Source: Fratercula arctica (lineage: Eukaryota; Chordata; Aves; Charadriiformes; Alcidae). Taken from it: DNA of 64,000 nt. The notes below the pieces were generated by a model. It worked only from the letters and a program-made list of their open reading frames with translations. It did no database searches and was not told the DNA's origin. This document shows, piece after piece, positions 1 through 11,100 of this stretch; position 1 is the stretch's first letter; each line of letters opens with the position of its first letter. A program made the translations under genes and the position numbers. The stretch is taken from contig CANTUZ010000003.1 of assembly GCA_947846985.1 (NCBI GenBank), positions 59,344,096 to 59,408,095 on the forward strand. Direction: 5' to 3'.

Positions 1-504
1 CCCTTGCCATGACTGCAGCCTGACCGGGCATATCAGAAGCAGCTTTTAACTTCCTGCTACTGGAAGCTTCGACAGCTACTGGAAGGCTACTGGAAGGCCT
101 CAACAGCCTTCAGATGCTCTGCGTAAATGCTCAGGTAATCTTGCTGGTGACGTGGCTTCACTCCTAGCAATGCCTAACGGCCTCATAAAATAAATTCCTA
201 ACTAGACTTGGTGCAAACATTTCAAATCCTCTTCAGCCCACAAAATCAAGAGCCAAAAGGCAACCTCAACCCACAGGACTCTCCAAGAAGACAGAAAAAC
301 CCAAAGTCAAGGTGAAAGAGTATTTGAGACAAGAAATCTAGGTACATTGAGTCTGGAGCAAGTGTAAGTCAGAGCTCTAACTGTATGTATATATGCAAAA
401 GGGCTGGAAAGAACAGGGCAAGGTATTTTCACATGTTATTGAAGAGAAAAGGGGGAAAAATACTGTGGTTAAGCTGCATCAGGGAATACTTTGCTAGACT
501 GTTC
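1..504. other. No gene seen; short tandem repeat
   Basis: Non-coding by every frame. An 11-bp unit GCTACTGGAAG occurs three times (56-66, 75-85, 86-96). Nothing else is recognised. Confidence 0.6.
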
Positions 505-668
505 GATATTGGAAAGGGGTTACTACTGCGCAACATTTAGGTCAGTGGAGCAAACTGCCATGGGAGGTTGCCGAGTCAGTCATGGCTAGACTAGATAAGT
601 GTCTATTACAGGTGATCTAGGATGACCCATTTAGAGGTGGCTTCCAACCCAAATGTTTCTGTGATTTT
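505..668 (+). mobile_element. Old CR1 3'-end remnant
   Basis: The order of CAAACTGCCATGGGAGGTTG, a GATCTAGG segment, GGTGGCTTCCAACCCAAATG and TTTCTGTGATTT matches the last about 160 bp of a CR1 element read on the + strand, though strongly diverged. No coding capacity remains and the upstream edge is uncertain. Confidence 0.6.
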
Positions 669-2690
669 TGTTCTCTTCAAGTAGTGCTCTTGTCAGATTG
701 ACTTGTTTTTCCAGTTAGTATGGGAATTATTACAGCCCTATTGACAAAAAAGCCCTCTGTGCTAAGAACAGCATGTAAGCTAGAAATATTACCAATATTT
801 CTGCATGTTATAGCAGATGTAAAATGACAAATAATTATTACATAAATTCAATAGTGTGTTTGTCTTTATGAATACTCTCTTGAAATCTGGGCTAAAATTA
901 AAATATCTTACATATATTTAGACTATTCTTAAAACATATTTTTTTCTTTCTTAGAACAAAACATTTTTTTCCACAGAAATGTCTCCATATTTTAAAGATG
1001 GGAAATGTATAAAATTTTAGAGAATAATATTATGCAGGAGGTGAGATACACTCTATGTCCTCATGACCATATGAACTACATCTCTCCTCCTACAAATGTT
1101 CACCGTAGTGCTAGTTCCCAGGAAAGGGTTTGGAGGACCTGCAGCTCAGTAAGCCAATGCATGAGTGTGTACGTATGTATGTGCGTACCTTTAAGTAACA
1201 GTCTGATAGTCTTACTCAATAGTTACCGTAGTCAGTGGAATTTGTAATTGATCCTATGGCACAGAAGACATTTTCCCTATTCCAGGTTATGATTTCTTTC
1301 ATGACACTATATTGTTCAAAAGCAGGCTCTATTGTTAAGTAATCAAAATCAGTGCATGGAGAAAGATTCACTTTTATCGATAGAAGAAGCATAATGTATA
1401 GGTAACCATCCATGGCAGGGAAAATAATTTCTCTTTGAGCTCAATCCAAGTTCCGTTGACTTTTACGATACTTGGATAAAGCTTCCTAATCATGTTGCTG
1501 TGATGATCTGCAAACCCACTGGGGACTTTACTGCTTGTTGCCAGGACTAGTCGTAATGAAATGATACGAAAAACACTGGAACGTAGATACCAAAACCTAG
1601 ATCTGCCCTTCAAGTTAAGGATTTCTTTCACTTGTCAGAATTAAAGAAAAAGAATAGCCCCAGCAAAGGTAATTCTAACTCCATTTACTTATCCCCTTTA
1701 AATCCCATTTGAAACTACTGGAGGATTGGCACATTAGTAAGCAATCCTTAGAGAAGGGGTGAGAAGTGCTTTACTGTATGCTGCAGGCACGCTGGGTAGA
1801 TCAGGCATAGTGAGCCTGCCTGGAGCCTTTTCCTGGGGTCTCCTACTTCTGCTTGTCTCCTGTGAAGTAGTCCTGATTGACAGAAAAATACCTTGTTTTC
1901 TTTGAGTGCTTGCTTTTTTATCACTTAAGTGGTTTCTGCTAGTCACAAAGGTTCTGGAACAGCACGATAACAGTTTGGGATATAATTAACTGAATTTTAA
2001 TATATCTGTTGTAACTTCCTGAATCAGAATCGGTGTTATTTGTCTCTGGAAATACCCAAGTGGGAATTTGAATAACTTTTTGGAGATGTAGAATTCAGTA
2101 GGGGTCTTTTTTGTCCCTTTTTTTTTTCTAACTTACCACCTTTCTTAGTCTTTAATTGTGTCTGAGCTTCTGAATGATCACTATTGTTTGCTGTGCTTTT
2201 TATTCCTCACGAGAAGCCTTTAACTTGATTTCTTATGTTTCTTAGCAGTGGCACTATGTTTTCCTGGCAGAAACATTTTTGCTGTCTAGCATGTTGACTG
2301 TGTTATCTGCAATTGGTTTTAGGTCCCGTGCACTTTCTTGGCTCCTTTCCTAGGGCAGGTTTTCCTCAGTTGGACTTTCTACAGTCAGTGTGGCCTCTCA
2401 CCACTTTCCTGTTTTTTATTAATTTTTGAGCAGAAGCCCTAAAGTAGAATCAAATCCTTGAGGTTTTAAGGGGACAAGTCTCGGTGAAATTGCCACCTTG
2501 CGGTCATCAGTTTTTTGCCTGCAGCTGCACTAAAGCTCTGCGGAACACAACACAGAGAGCAAAGGCGGCTTAAAACCAATTCTTTCATTTGTCTGGTTCC
2601 TGGGGCAACCAACCAGGCCTTGAAAATACTCCATGTTAATAGGAAACACCCTTAGAAACCAGGTTTATCTAATCCATGTCAGTCTCTACA
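669..2690. other. No gene seen
   Basis: AT-rich non-coding sequence. Open frames are short (85 codons or fewer), overlap on opposite strands and show no family resemblance. Probably intron or flank of HIVEP2. Confidence 0.6.
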
Positions 2691-3640
2691 TCATAGAATC
2701 ATAGAATCATAGAACCATAGGGTTGGAAGGGACCTCTGGAGATCATCTAGTCCAACCCCCCTGCCAGAGCAGGGTCACCTAGAGCAGGTTGCACAGGAAG
2801 GCGTCCAGGTGGGTTTTGAATGTCTCCGGAGAAGGAGACTCCACCACCTCTGTGGGCAGCCTTCCAGTGCTCTGCCACCCTCAAAGTAAAGAAGTTCCTC
2901 CTCATGTTTAGGTGGAACTTCTGATGCTCAAGTTTGTGCCCATTACCTCTTGTCCTGTCACTGGGCACCACTGAAAAGAGCCTGGCCCCATCCTCCTGAC
3001 ACCCACCCTTTAAGTATTTATAAGTGTTGATAAGGTCCCCCCTCAGCCGTCTTTTTTCCAGACTGAAGAGACCCAAATCCCTCAGCCTTTCTTCATAAGA
3101 GAGGTGTTCCAGTCCCCTAATCATCTTCGTAGCCCTTTGCTGCACCCTCTCCAGCAGTTCCCTGTCCTTCTGGAACCGGGGAGCCCAGAACTGGACACAG
3201 TACTCCAGGTGCAGCCTCACCAAGGCAGAGTAGAGGGGGAGGATGACCTCCCTCGACCTGCTGGCCACACTCTTCTTAATGCACCCCAGGATGCCATTGG
3301 CCTTCTTGGCCACAAGGCTACATTGTTGGCTCATGGTCATCCTGTTGTCCACCAGGACTCCCAGGTCTCTTTCCACCGAGCTGCTCTCCAGCAGGTCAGC
3401 CCCCAACCTGTCCTGGTGCATGGGGTTATTCCTCCCCAGGTGCAGCACCCTACACTTGCCCTTGTTGAATTTCATAAGGTTCCTCTCTGCCCAAATCTCC
3501 AACCTGTCCAGGTCTCTCTGTATGGTGGCACAGTCTTCCGATGTGTCAGCCACCCCCCCCCCCCCAGCTTTGTGTCATCAGCAAACTTGTTGAGGGTGCA
3601 CTCTATCCCCTCATCCAGGTCATTGATGAATATCAGCTGT
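2691..3640 (-). mobile_element. CR1 LINE, 5'-truncated, with the end of its reverse transcriptase
   Basis: The 3' end is at 2691, where TCATAGAATCATAGAATCAT is the complement of the (ATTCTATG)n tail, followed by the conserved GGTTGGAAGGGACCTCTGGA segment. Read on the minus strand, the upstream end at about 3574-3640 encodes INDLDEG and FADDTKL, where FADD is the catalytic motif of CR1 reverse transcriptase. A 268-codon frame at 2747-3553 then gives the C-terminal RT region ([21 protein letters not shown]). A 13-C run at 3553-3565 separates the two parts and probably holds a slippage frameshift. It is inactive because the endonuclease and most of the RT are missing. This is the longest CR1 copy here. 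Confidence 0.92.
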
Positions 3641-4651
3641 AAGGCATCTTTCTGTCATTCAGTGGTAGGGTATCCATGTGAGCTGGCACCTGACTCTTGG
3701 ACACAGACATGAATAAATTCAGTGGAGCCTCTGCTCACTGCATTGCCGTTTGTGTTTCAAAGGTCAATAATTCTCTTCTTTAAAATACAATGCTTTTGAG
3801 TGACCTTTCTGGGGACAGTAAATAAAGGTCGTTTAGAGAGGGATTGGTTTAGTACACTGTTTTGGAGTCTTTTATTTTATTCTGACTCTGTTGTCTTGGC
3901 CATCACAAAAGGATATCAGGGTGGTACTTTGCCTACAACAACATTCACGAGTCCTGAAAATTCAGGACAAAACTTGTGTGTCTGCCCTAAAGTAATGAGT
4001 CTTCTGTCAGGTACCGCATCATGGATAATGGTTACTTAGGGCTTTTAAGTTCAGTAGGGTTGCTGGTAAGCTTATTTCTTTCGCTAGTACTGTAGTGACA
4101 CAGAAACTGAAACTTTCCATCTTGCCTTTTCTATAACTCTTTACCTATGCTGCAAATTTCAGATGGTGGACAGGTGTTGCCTTTCCAAGGGGCCACAGAG
4201 GTTGAAGATGACACTCTGCCCACGGATCATGATTGCTTACTAGCTGGAAATTACCACACCACCACTTTACTTGTTGAAAGGGCTGTGGAAGTGCTCTGTT
4301 TCTTACTCCAGGCAAAGCCATCTGGGTTGCTTTTGGTTGAAGGTCAGTGGAGGGCTCACACTGACTGAGGTAGGAAACGTCCAGCCAGCCAGAAACAGGT
4401 GGGGATAGGACCACCTTCAACTTCCACAGCTAGAGGAAGAAGGCTTCTGTCATAACTTCTGTCAGCAGCAGAATGAGACATCCTTTCAATGAGACATCCT
4501 GGAGTAGATCAGATAGCTACAAGCTTTTGTACTGTGTTTTCCTACATGACTCTGTGGAGAACCGATTGAAATTGATATGCAAAAGCGTACCAGAACCTGT
4601 CTGGTAACTGTACTTGCAGGAGCTTTCCACTGTCCTCCAAAACCTAGCCCT
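3641..4651. other. No gene seen
   Basis: Non-coding sequence between the CR1 copy and the possible ORF1-like relic. Short frames of 91 codons or fewer on both strands are not recognisable. Confidence 0.55.
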
Positions 4652-5170
4652 TTATCTGAGATTATTCTCCAGGCTGTTGATTATATTTTTCAGAGCTGCA
4701 GTGTTCTTGGTGATGATTGCGTCAGGACCATCGGTTGTTATTTCCAGGTCCTCAATTTTCTTTTCAGGCTCCTGCCATTTTAATTCCAAACCTTCAAGCT
4801 TCCTGTTCATGGAAACCATAGTAGCCTGGATTAGGTCCAATCTTCCAGAAATACGTACTGCATGCCTTGTAAAGAAAGGAGATAATACTAGGTGGCCAAG
4901 GACCACAGCTCTAGACATTGCCAAACCAAAGGCAGGTAAGCAGGTAAGCCCTTTTAACGGGCTGAAAGCCATGTATGAATATGCTGCCAGATGCCTCGCT
5001 GATCTTAATTTCCTCAAGGGCATGTTAAAGTCACTGCCCATTCTCCAATGAAATTCACAGACGACAGTGTTAAAATCGTCAATCACTTGGGTGATTGTGA
5101 CGACTAGGTCATACCATATAGCACAACTGGAAAATATCTTTTCGCACAGCTCCTGAAAGGAGATCCACAA
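4652..5170 (-). pseudogene. Possible relic of a LINE ORF1-like (coiled-coil) coding region
   Basis: A 172-codon frame stays open on the minus strand. Its last about 65 residues are rich in charged and heptad-spaced hydrophobic residues (MNRKLEGLELKWQEPEKKIE, then NTAALKNIINSLENNLR). The ending resembles the coiled-coil to RNA-binding transition of L1-type ORF1 proteins, where an LENRxRRNNLR-like segment is common. The frame stops right after ENNLR, and the next frame (IKG, then LEDSGK) could continue the same pattern through a frameshift. The first 100 residues are not recognised. Bird genomes have only scarce old L1-like fragments, so chance or another source is quite possible. Confidence 0.3.
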
Positions 5171-8100
5171 ATTCCTTTAAAACGCATCTTAAATCAGCTG
5201 TGTTTTTCATCATCTTAGTGAATTTGGTTGCTTTCTTAAAGCTGCATACCTAATCCCAGGCGCTTGGTTTGGCATAATTTTTCCCGTGTTGCTGTACATC
5301 GTGGTCCTCCCTTCTCCATCCAAGGGAGAAGGCTGTGCCTGCAGGAGACAGTGGCACCCAGCCCACGGCTGCTTCCTCCTTGGCGTGGCCCCAGGGAAGG
5401 GCACTCAGCAGGGAAGGTGAGCCTTCTCCTCTAGAACGGTGGTGCAGCCACAGCTGGGGTCAGTCGTAGGCATGCTGGAGACCTCTTTTGCTTGTGGAAA
5501 TACTGTAATTATTCCAATCAGGGCAGGGGTGGTGAGATATTTTATCTCTGGATTTCTGCAAAAGCAAATGAGAATGTAAGATTCGCGTTAAGTGTCAGAG
5601 GCCAGTATTGAAGCCTCTTACAAAGGACTTCTCACTCCAGCCAAAGGAATAACATGCCTCTTCTACAGCTCTTTGCTGTAATAGCCGTCTTGGCCAAAAG
5701 CGTAAAGAGGCTTGGTCCTTGACTTGATCCCTGGCTGACACAAAAGCTCTCACTGTGGATACACTTAGGACAAACCTTTACTTTTACTGAAACACTTTTT
5801 GCTTGCTGGATGAGGGAAGAGGCACCTCAGGAAAAAGCTGTGCCAGCAAATAACATGATTTTGCTGGTACGAACGAGGGCTGTGCTGGGAACACACTGTC
5901 AGTACAGTTTGCTGGGACAGCTGCACCGGCAGAGCTATCCTATTCTGGATACAGCCTTGTCTTCTGTTCCAGTTTGTCATGCGTGATTTATCTTTCTGTC
6001 ACCTCTTCAGGTCCCCAGGCACCTCTCAGCGTAAAAAGAAATTAAAACACAATACAGATGAGTCTGCTCTGTATTGGAGTCTTGACCTTTAATATATCAG
6101 GTTTTCATATTGCAACTTCCCCAGCAAATAGGCTGTCCTACAAGAACTGAGGTTGCTTTAGTGATCTGCAGAGGTCCCACCTCGGCCGTGCTTCAGTTTT
6201 ATTTGCTTCCACCTGCAAACTCTCAGGCTGCCTGAAATGCTCTTTGAGAGGAGACAAGGTTTTCAGATTGCCTGGGAGATCATAACCATGAACTCCAGCG
6301 GTCCAATGAAGGAAAAAAATTATCACCAAAAATCAGAGAAAACAGCCTGGAAACCCAAGTGTCAGAAAGATTGCTTAATGTTTTGTCCTGTTAACACCAG
6401 TTTAATTTTTATCAGACCGTGGGGTTTGGTTTTTTTCCACTTGGTGCTCTCATTACATTTTCCTTCCTTTATTAAAGAAAGCATTTGCGTCTTGCTCGGT
6501 GCTTTTGTGGCAGCATTCCTCCTGAGCACACCAGTGTGTCGCTCCGATGGCAGGTGCGCAGTCAGACTCCTTAGATCAATAAACCATCTTAGTTAGTTGT
6601 CGAGTATGCAAGATTTGAATTTAAAAAATCCACAATTGCACTTACAATACCACAGAGGCCCAAACCTGATGTAAATTTTAAGAGGCATCTGAAGAATTGC
6701 TCTATATTTCAGTCGTAAAGCTTTGCCAGCATTACCTTTTGACCAGATCACTGTTTGATTGGGTTTCAGTCTCATGTTTTTCTCTGCAACAATTGAAGGT
6801 GGGTTGTGGTTTGGTTTTTTGTTTTGGTTTTTTTTTTCTTCCCAAGAGACAGACAACTGTGTCTTTAAAGAAACAAAACAACTGTGTCAACAGATGGGAG
6901 AGAAAATGCTGTGTCTGAAATAGTGCTACGAATAAACCATGTTAAAAATAGGTAGTCTTTCCATAACTGTTTCTTTGGCCAATGTGGAAATCCTTCTTTC
7001 CTATACTAGCGTGTTATCAAAACTCTACTAAAAGCCTGCTAAAAAACCTGATAAATTAGTCTATAGAATGTTGCTAGAACAATAACTACCCTTTTCCTGC
7101 CTAATGTGTAACAGCCGTGCTAGTAAAGGAGCAAGGCTAGGGAAGCTGTGCTGCCACAGGAGAGCTCGGAACAATTCCTGTGTCTGACCCCTGGCCAGCA
7201 ACATCTCAAACACAGCTCCGGCACTTCTGGATATAGATTTTAATGATGTGACCCCCTCTCCGCCCCCAACAGTAGTAGGGCAACCAGGACACCAGAGGGT
7301 GTCAGAATTTTCCCCTTTCTTAGAAGCACGATTTCCCTCCTAGGTACGCAGAGAAATAATTTTCCTGTCCCACAAACTATCTGGGGAGAACCCACGGCAG
7401 TTTTGCTAACAAGTTGGGTTTTTTAAAAAAAAAAAAAAAGAAAACTCCTGCCCTCCCCAAAACTGGAACACCAGCCGATCTACGCTTAAATGTGCTTGTT
7501 ACTAGCAGAATTACAGCTGCAGTTTAGACATTGCATTTCTGCTTTCCATCTGTTGTCTCGCTTATTTTTGCCGTCTGTCTCCTTGCTTTCAATTGTCTCT
7601 TCTGTGTCTCAGTTTATCCAATTTCCAGGGCTGGCCAGCCATTTCAGCATTATCGCTGGCCTAATGGCTGTAAGGAGAGCAGAGAAGCTCTTCGCTAAAC
7701 GATTTTATTTTTTTTCCACAATGCCTCTGCGCTTTGTTTGGTGGGTTTTTGTTTGTGCTTGGTGCTCCCTGTTGTGTTATCTGGGAAGAGAGGAGATGTT
7801 TGCATAATGTGTTATTTTGCCGGAGTTGTTGAATTTCTGCAAACAGTTCTACTCCACAGCTCCCAGCGCCTTTGGGGCAGGGACAGATTGTAATCTCAGA
7901 GCAGGGATCAGAGGGTTGACCCCACGCTGGCTGTCCCCTGTCCCCAGCAGCCGGGAGGAGCTGGAGAACAGGTAGAGCCTGGCCCGCAGCGCTCCCCTCC
8001 CCACGTCCCCCCCAGCCGCCAGCCGGGGGGACCCGCCTGGGAAGAAGCAGCCTGGGGTAGCCAAGGCTAATTTAGGGCAGCCCCGCGGCGTTTGTGATTG

Positions 8101-11100
8101 ATTCCTGATCGCTGAGACGAAATGCGAAGGTAGATGAGGCCCCTCCATCTGGGGCAGAGGCAGGCGCGCGGTGCAGCCGGCTGCCCAGCGTCAGTTCCCC
8201 GTGACCGGTTCCAGCCCCGCTGTTCGCAACAGGCTCTTCCTTTCCCACTCGTCTGCAGTCGAGGAATGCTCCTGGGGATCCGTGCTTGCCTGGAACTTGT
8301 CTCTGTTAGATTAATGTTGTTTGCTAAGGCTAAAGGAAATTTAAAGGAAAGGAGAAGGTTTCAGATGACCTTAGAGGCTGCCCAGCTACGTCAGTGCATC
8401 AAGGAAAGAGCCGCATTCCTTATCAAAGCGGTGTGTGTGTTATCCCTACTCTTCCCTCATTCCCACGGGAGGGAAATTGAAACAGAGGAGTTAAAATGCC
8501 CATTATTTTCCGCTCTTCTTCCAGTGGATAAGAAAGCTCCCAGTTCACTCTGTGAAAAAGCTCAGAGAGGCTCATCAGCCATTCTGGACGCATGGGATTT
8601 CCTGTGGTAGCTTCTTGCCTCATCTTTTCTGTGTTACCTCCTTCCGCCTCTCTGGTCCCCTGCGATCCAAGGGCAGCATGTCTGTATAGCTGTGTCCACT
8701 CCAAGGACACGTCCCATGGCTTTTTTTTAATTTGTTTTTGCTTAACCGATCTGTGGATGAGTTCAAAAATGCTAGTACCTTACATGCTTAATTTGCAGTT
8801 TGGTTAACAGCTGAATTCTACCTTCTTCCAGCATGATGAGCTCTAAAGGAAATCAAGGGAAGTTTTGTGCAACATCCTCAGTCTGTGAAAAACCCATATT
8901 CAGAAAGAAGCACACTACCTATTCACTTTTGGCTTGAGCACATGCTTTGCTTTGCTGAATTGGCTTTACTGATTAGAGATGGAATTAAGCATATGCTTAA
9001 ATGACTTGCTTAGCTGTGACTGAGCTTGCATAATTTGTCTGCTGGAGCTTTCCCGTTGAATTCGGTGAGACTAGACTCAGGCCGCAGTGACAGAGAGGTG
9101 ATGCAGTTGTAATTGGCAGGATATGCCAATTAAAACTTATCGCCTTTCTATTGTAAAATGAGGGTTTACTTTCTCATTACTGCCAGTTTCAAATTATGGT
9201 TGTGAATTGTGGTCAAGTCAATATGGTTTCATGGGACAAGTATAGCAAAATGGTTTTGCTTCAGCTACGGGAATATATAGTGAAAAGCTCTCCTGTAGCT
9301 GTATCCAGGCTAACTGCTTGCTGTTGTACTGCCTTATTTTTCAGACTGTTTCATTCTTGTGTTGGACACCAAAATCATTAGAAAACATTCACTGGCAGCA
9401 TTTAATAGCATATGTTTAGAATGTGAAATAAAGAAACCAGACATTGGTGATGCACCACTAATCTCTGAGTAATTTGTTTAACTCCACTCCTCCACGCGTG
9501 CAAGAGAATAAAATAGAAGTTATTAAAATAAAAGTGATTTTTTAAAAATCTTCATATTTATGACCATTTGGGTTTTTTTTTCCTTTAACGTACCAGCTCA
9601 TTTTCTTTTTCTGCGAGTCAATGGTGATTGCAGAAGGTGAAAAATTGCAAACAAAACTAAGGAGAAGTTCAAGTTAGCTGTGGAGCCAGAAGTGTGATTC
9701 AGGAGCTGAAAATATCTCTGCGCTTCATGCATCAAACTCAAACACTGTGCTTTGGCAACACCCCCTGGATTAGAAGCGGAGTTTGAGGTCATTCCTCCTC
9801 CAGCCTGCCATGTATGGGTAGGGCCCACGCTCATGACAAATTACTGACTTACTGAGCACACACCAAGAGCAGAGTGACATCAGTGCAGAGGGATCGTGCC
9901 TCACCGAGGAGGACCAAAGACTCCACGGCTGCCTTCTTCTTGTCTGTCTTCAGACCTGGAGGACCAGCGTGGAGGTACTGGGAAGGAGGACACTTTAAAC
10001 AGCCCCTTTCTAGATGTGGCAGTAACAAGGGATAGTGAGGGAGAGCACTTGTCTCCTTGTAAAGAGGTCACACAGCATCCAGCAGAAGTGCTAACAAAGT
10101 GTGTGGTCAGATGTGTTTTGGTAGCCCATTCAGATTTTTAAGACAAACGATCAGCTGACAGTGATGGTGCTTCATTGTGGCTGCCGACCTGAAACGACAG
10201 TAGAGTATCCTGTGCTGTACAAGTTGTCTTTGCAACCAGGAGCGTAGTGTCAGGGACAGAGCTCAGCTTACCTGGTGTAAATCCAGAGCGCCTTGAATGA
10301 AGTCTGTGCTTTGACTTAGCACCCGTCTCACTGAGGTCTTAGCTTTATTTTATAGAAAATGTTGGCTTAGATTTTGCGGGTAACAACAACCAAAACTCTG
10401 TAAACAGACCTGAAGTCCTTAGATTATTTTCCCTGCTGACAAATTTCTGTTGTTCCCAGGCATCACACTTTGCTCCTCGTGTCCTGCACATCTGACTAGT
10501 TGCCATTTTCTCAGCGGCAAGTTAGTGTTCATCGGTAGATGAACACACTGAGATTGTCCAGCGCTGCTGCCATCGCTCTGCCCTGGGCTTGAACTCGCGA
10601 TGGTCTTTCTGTGGAGATGGAGATGATTTTGACAGCTCAAGTCATTGTCATGGGCTTGTAGGACACGTGCCACACTGCAGCCTGCCTGCTTGGTGGCTAC
10701 GAGTGGCTCTGCCTCAGTTTCTTCGCTGTGTGCCTGGCTGGTTTGGCTTTTCCCAATGAAGGATGTCACAGCAGGGTAGTCATTCAAAGAAGGAAGGAAA
10801 GCCTCCTTCGGTGTAGGAGGTTCCTCATGATGATTTCGCTGAAGCCTGTTTGGATTGCGTAGAGCGTGAGCTTTACCTGGAATCCTATCTTGGGCTTGGC
10901 TGAGACCTGATGTTTTCGCCTTCTCTGCCCACTCTTGGAGGATCGCCAGATGCACTCGCATCTTGCTGCCAGCCGCCTGCACAAACAACCCTTTTCTCTT
11001 GGCAGCAGCAGGCTGGGCAAAAGGGTTGAGCAACGTGGGTATATGACCACTGTGTCAATTGTCAGCCTGACCATTGTCTAAAAGCATCAAGCCTGGTTAG

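Noticed and set aside
2747..3553. 268-codon minus-strand frame as a host gene
   Set aside because: It is the C-terminal part of a CR1 reverse transcriptase, with the CR1 3' tail at 2691 and the FADD motif upstream. The overlapping + strand frames (3104-3712, 3243-3593) are its shadows.
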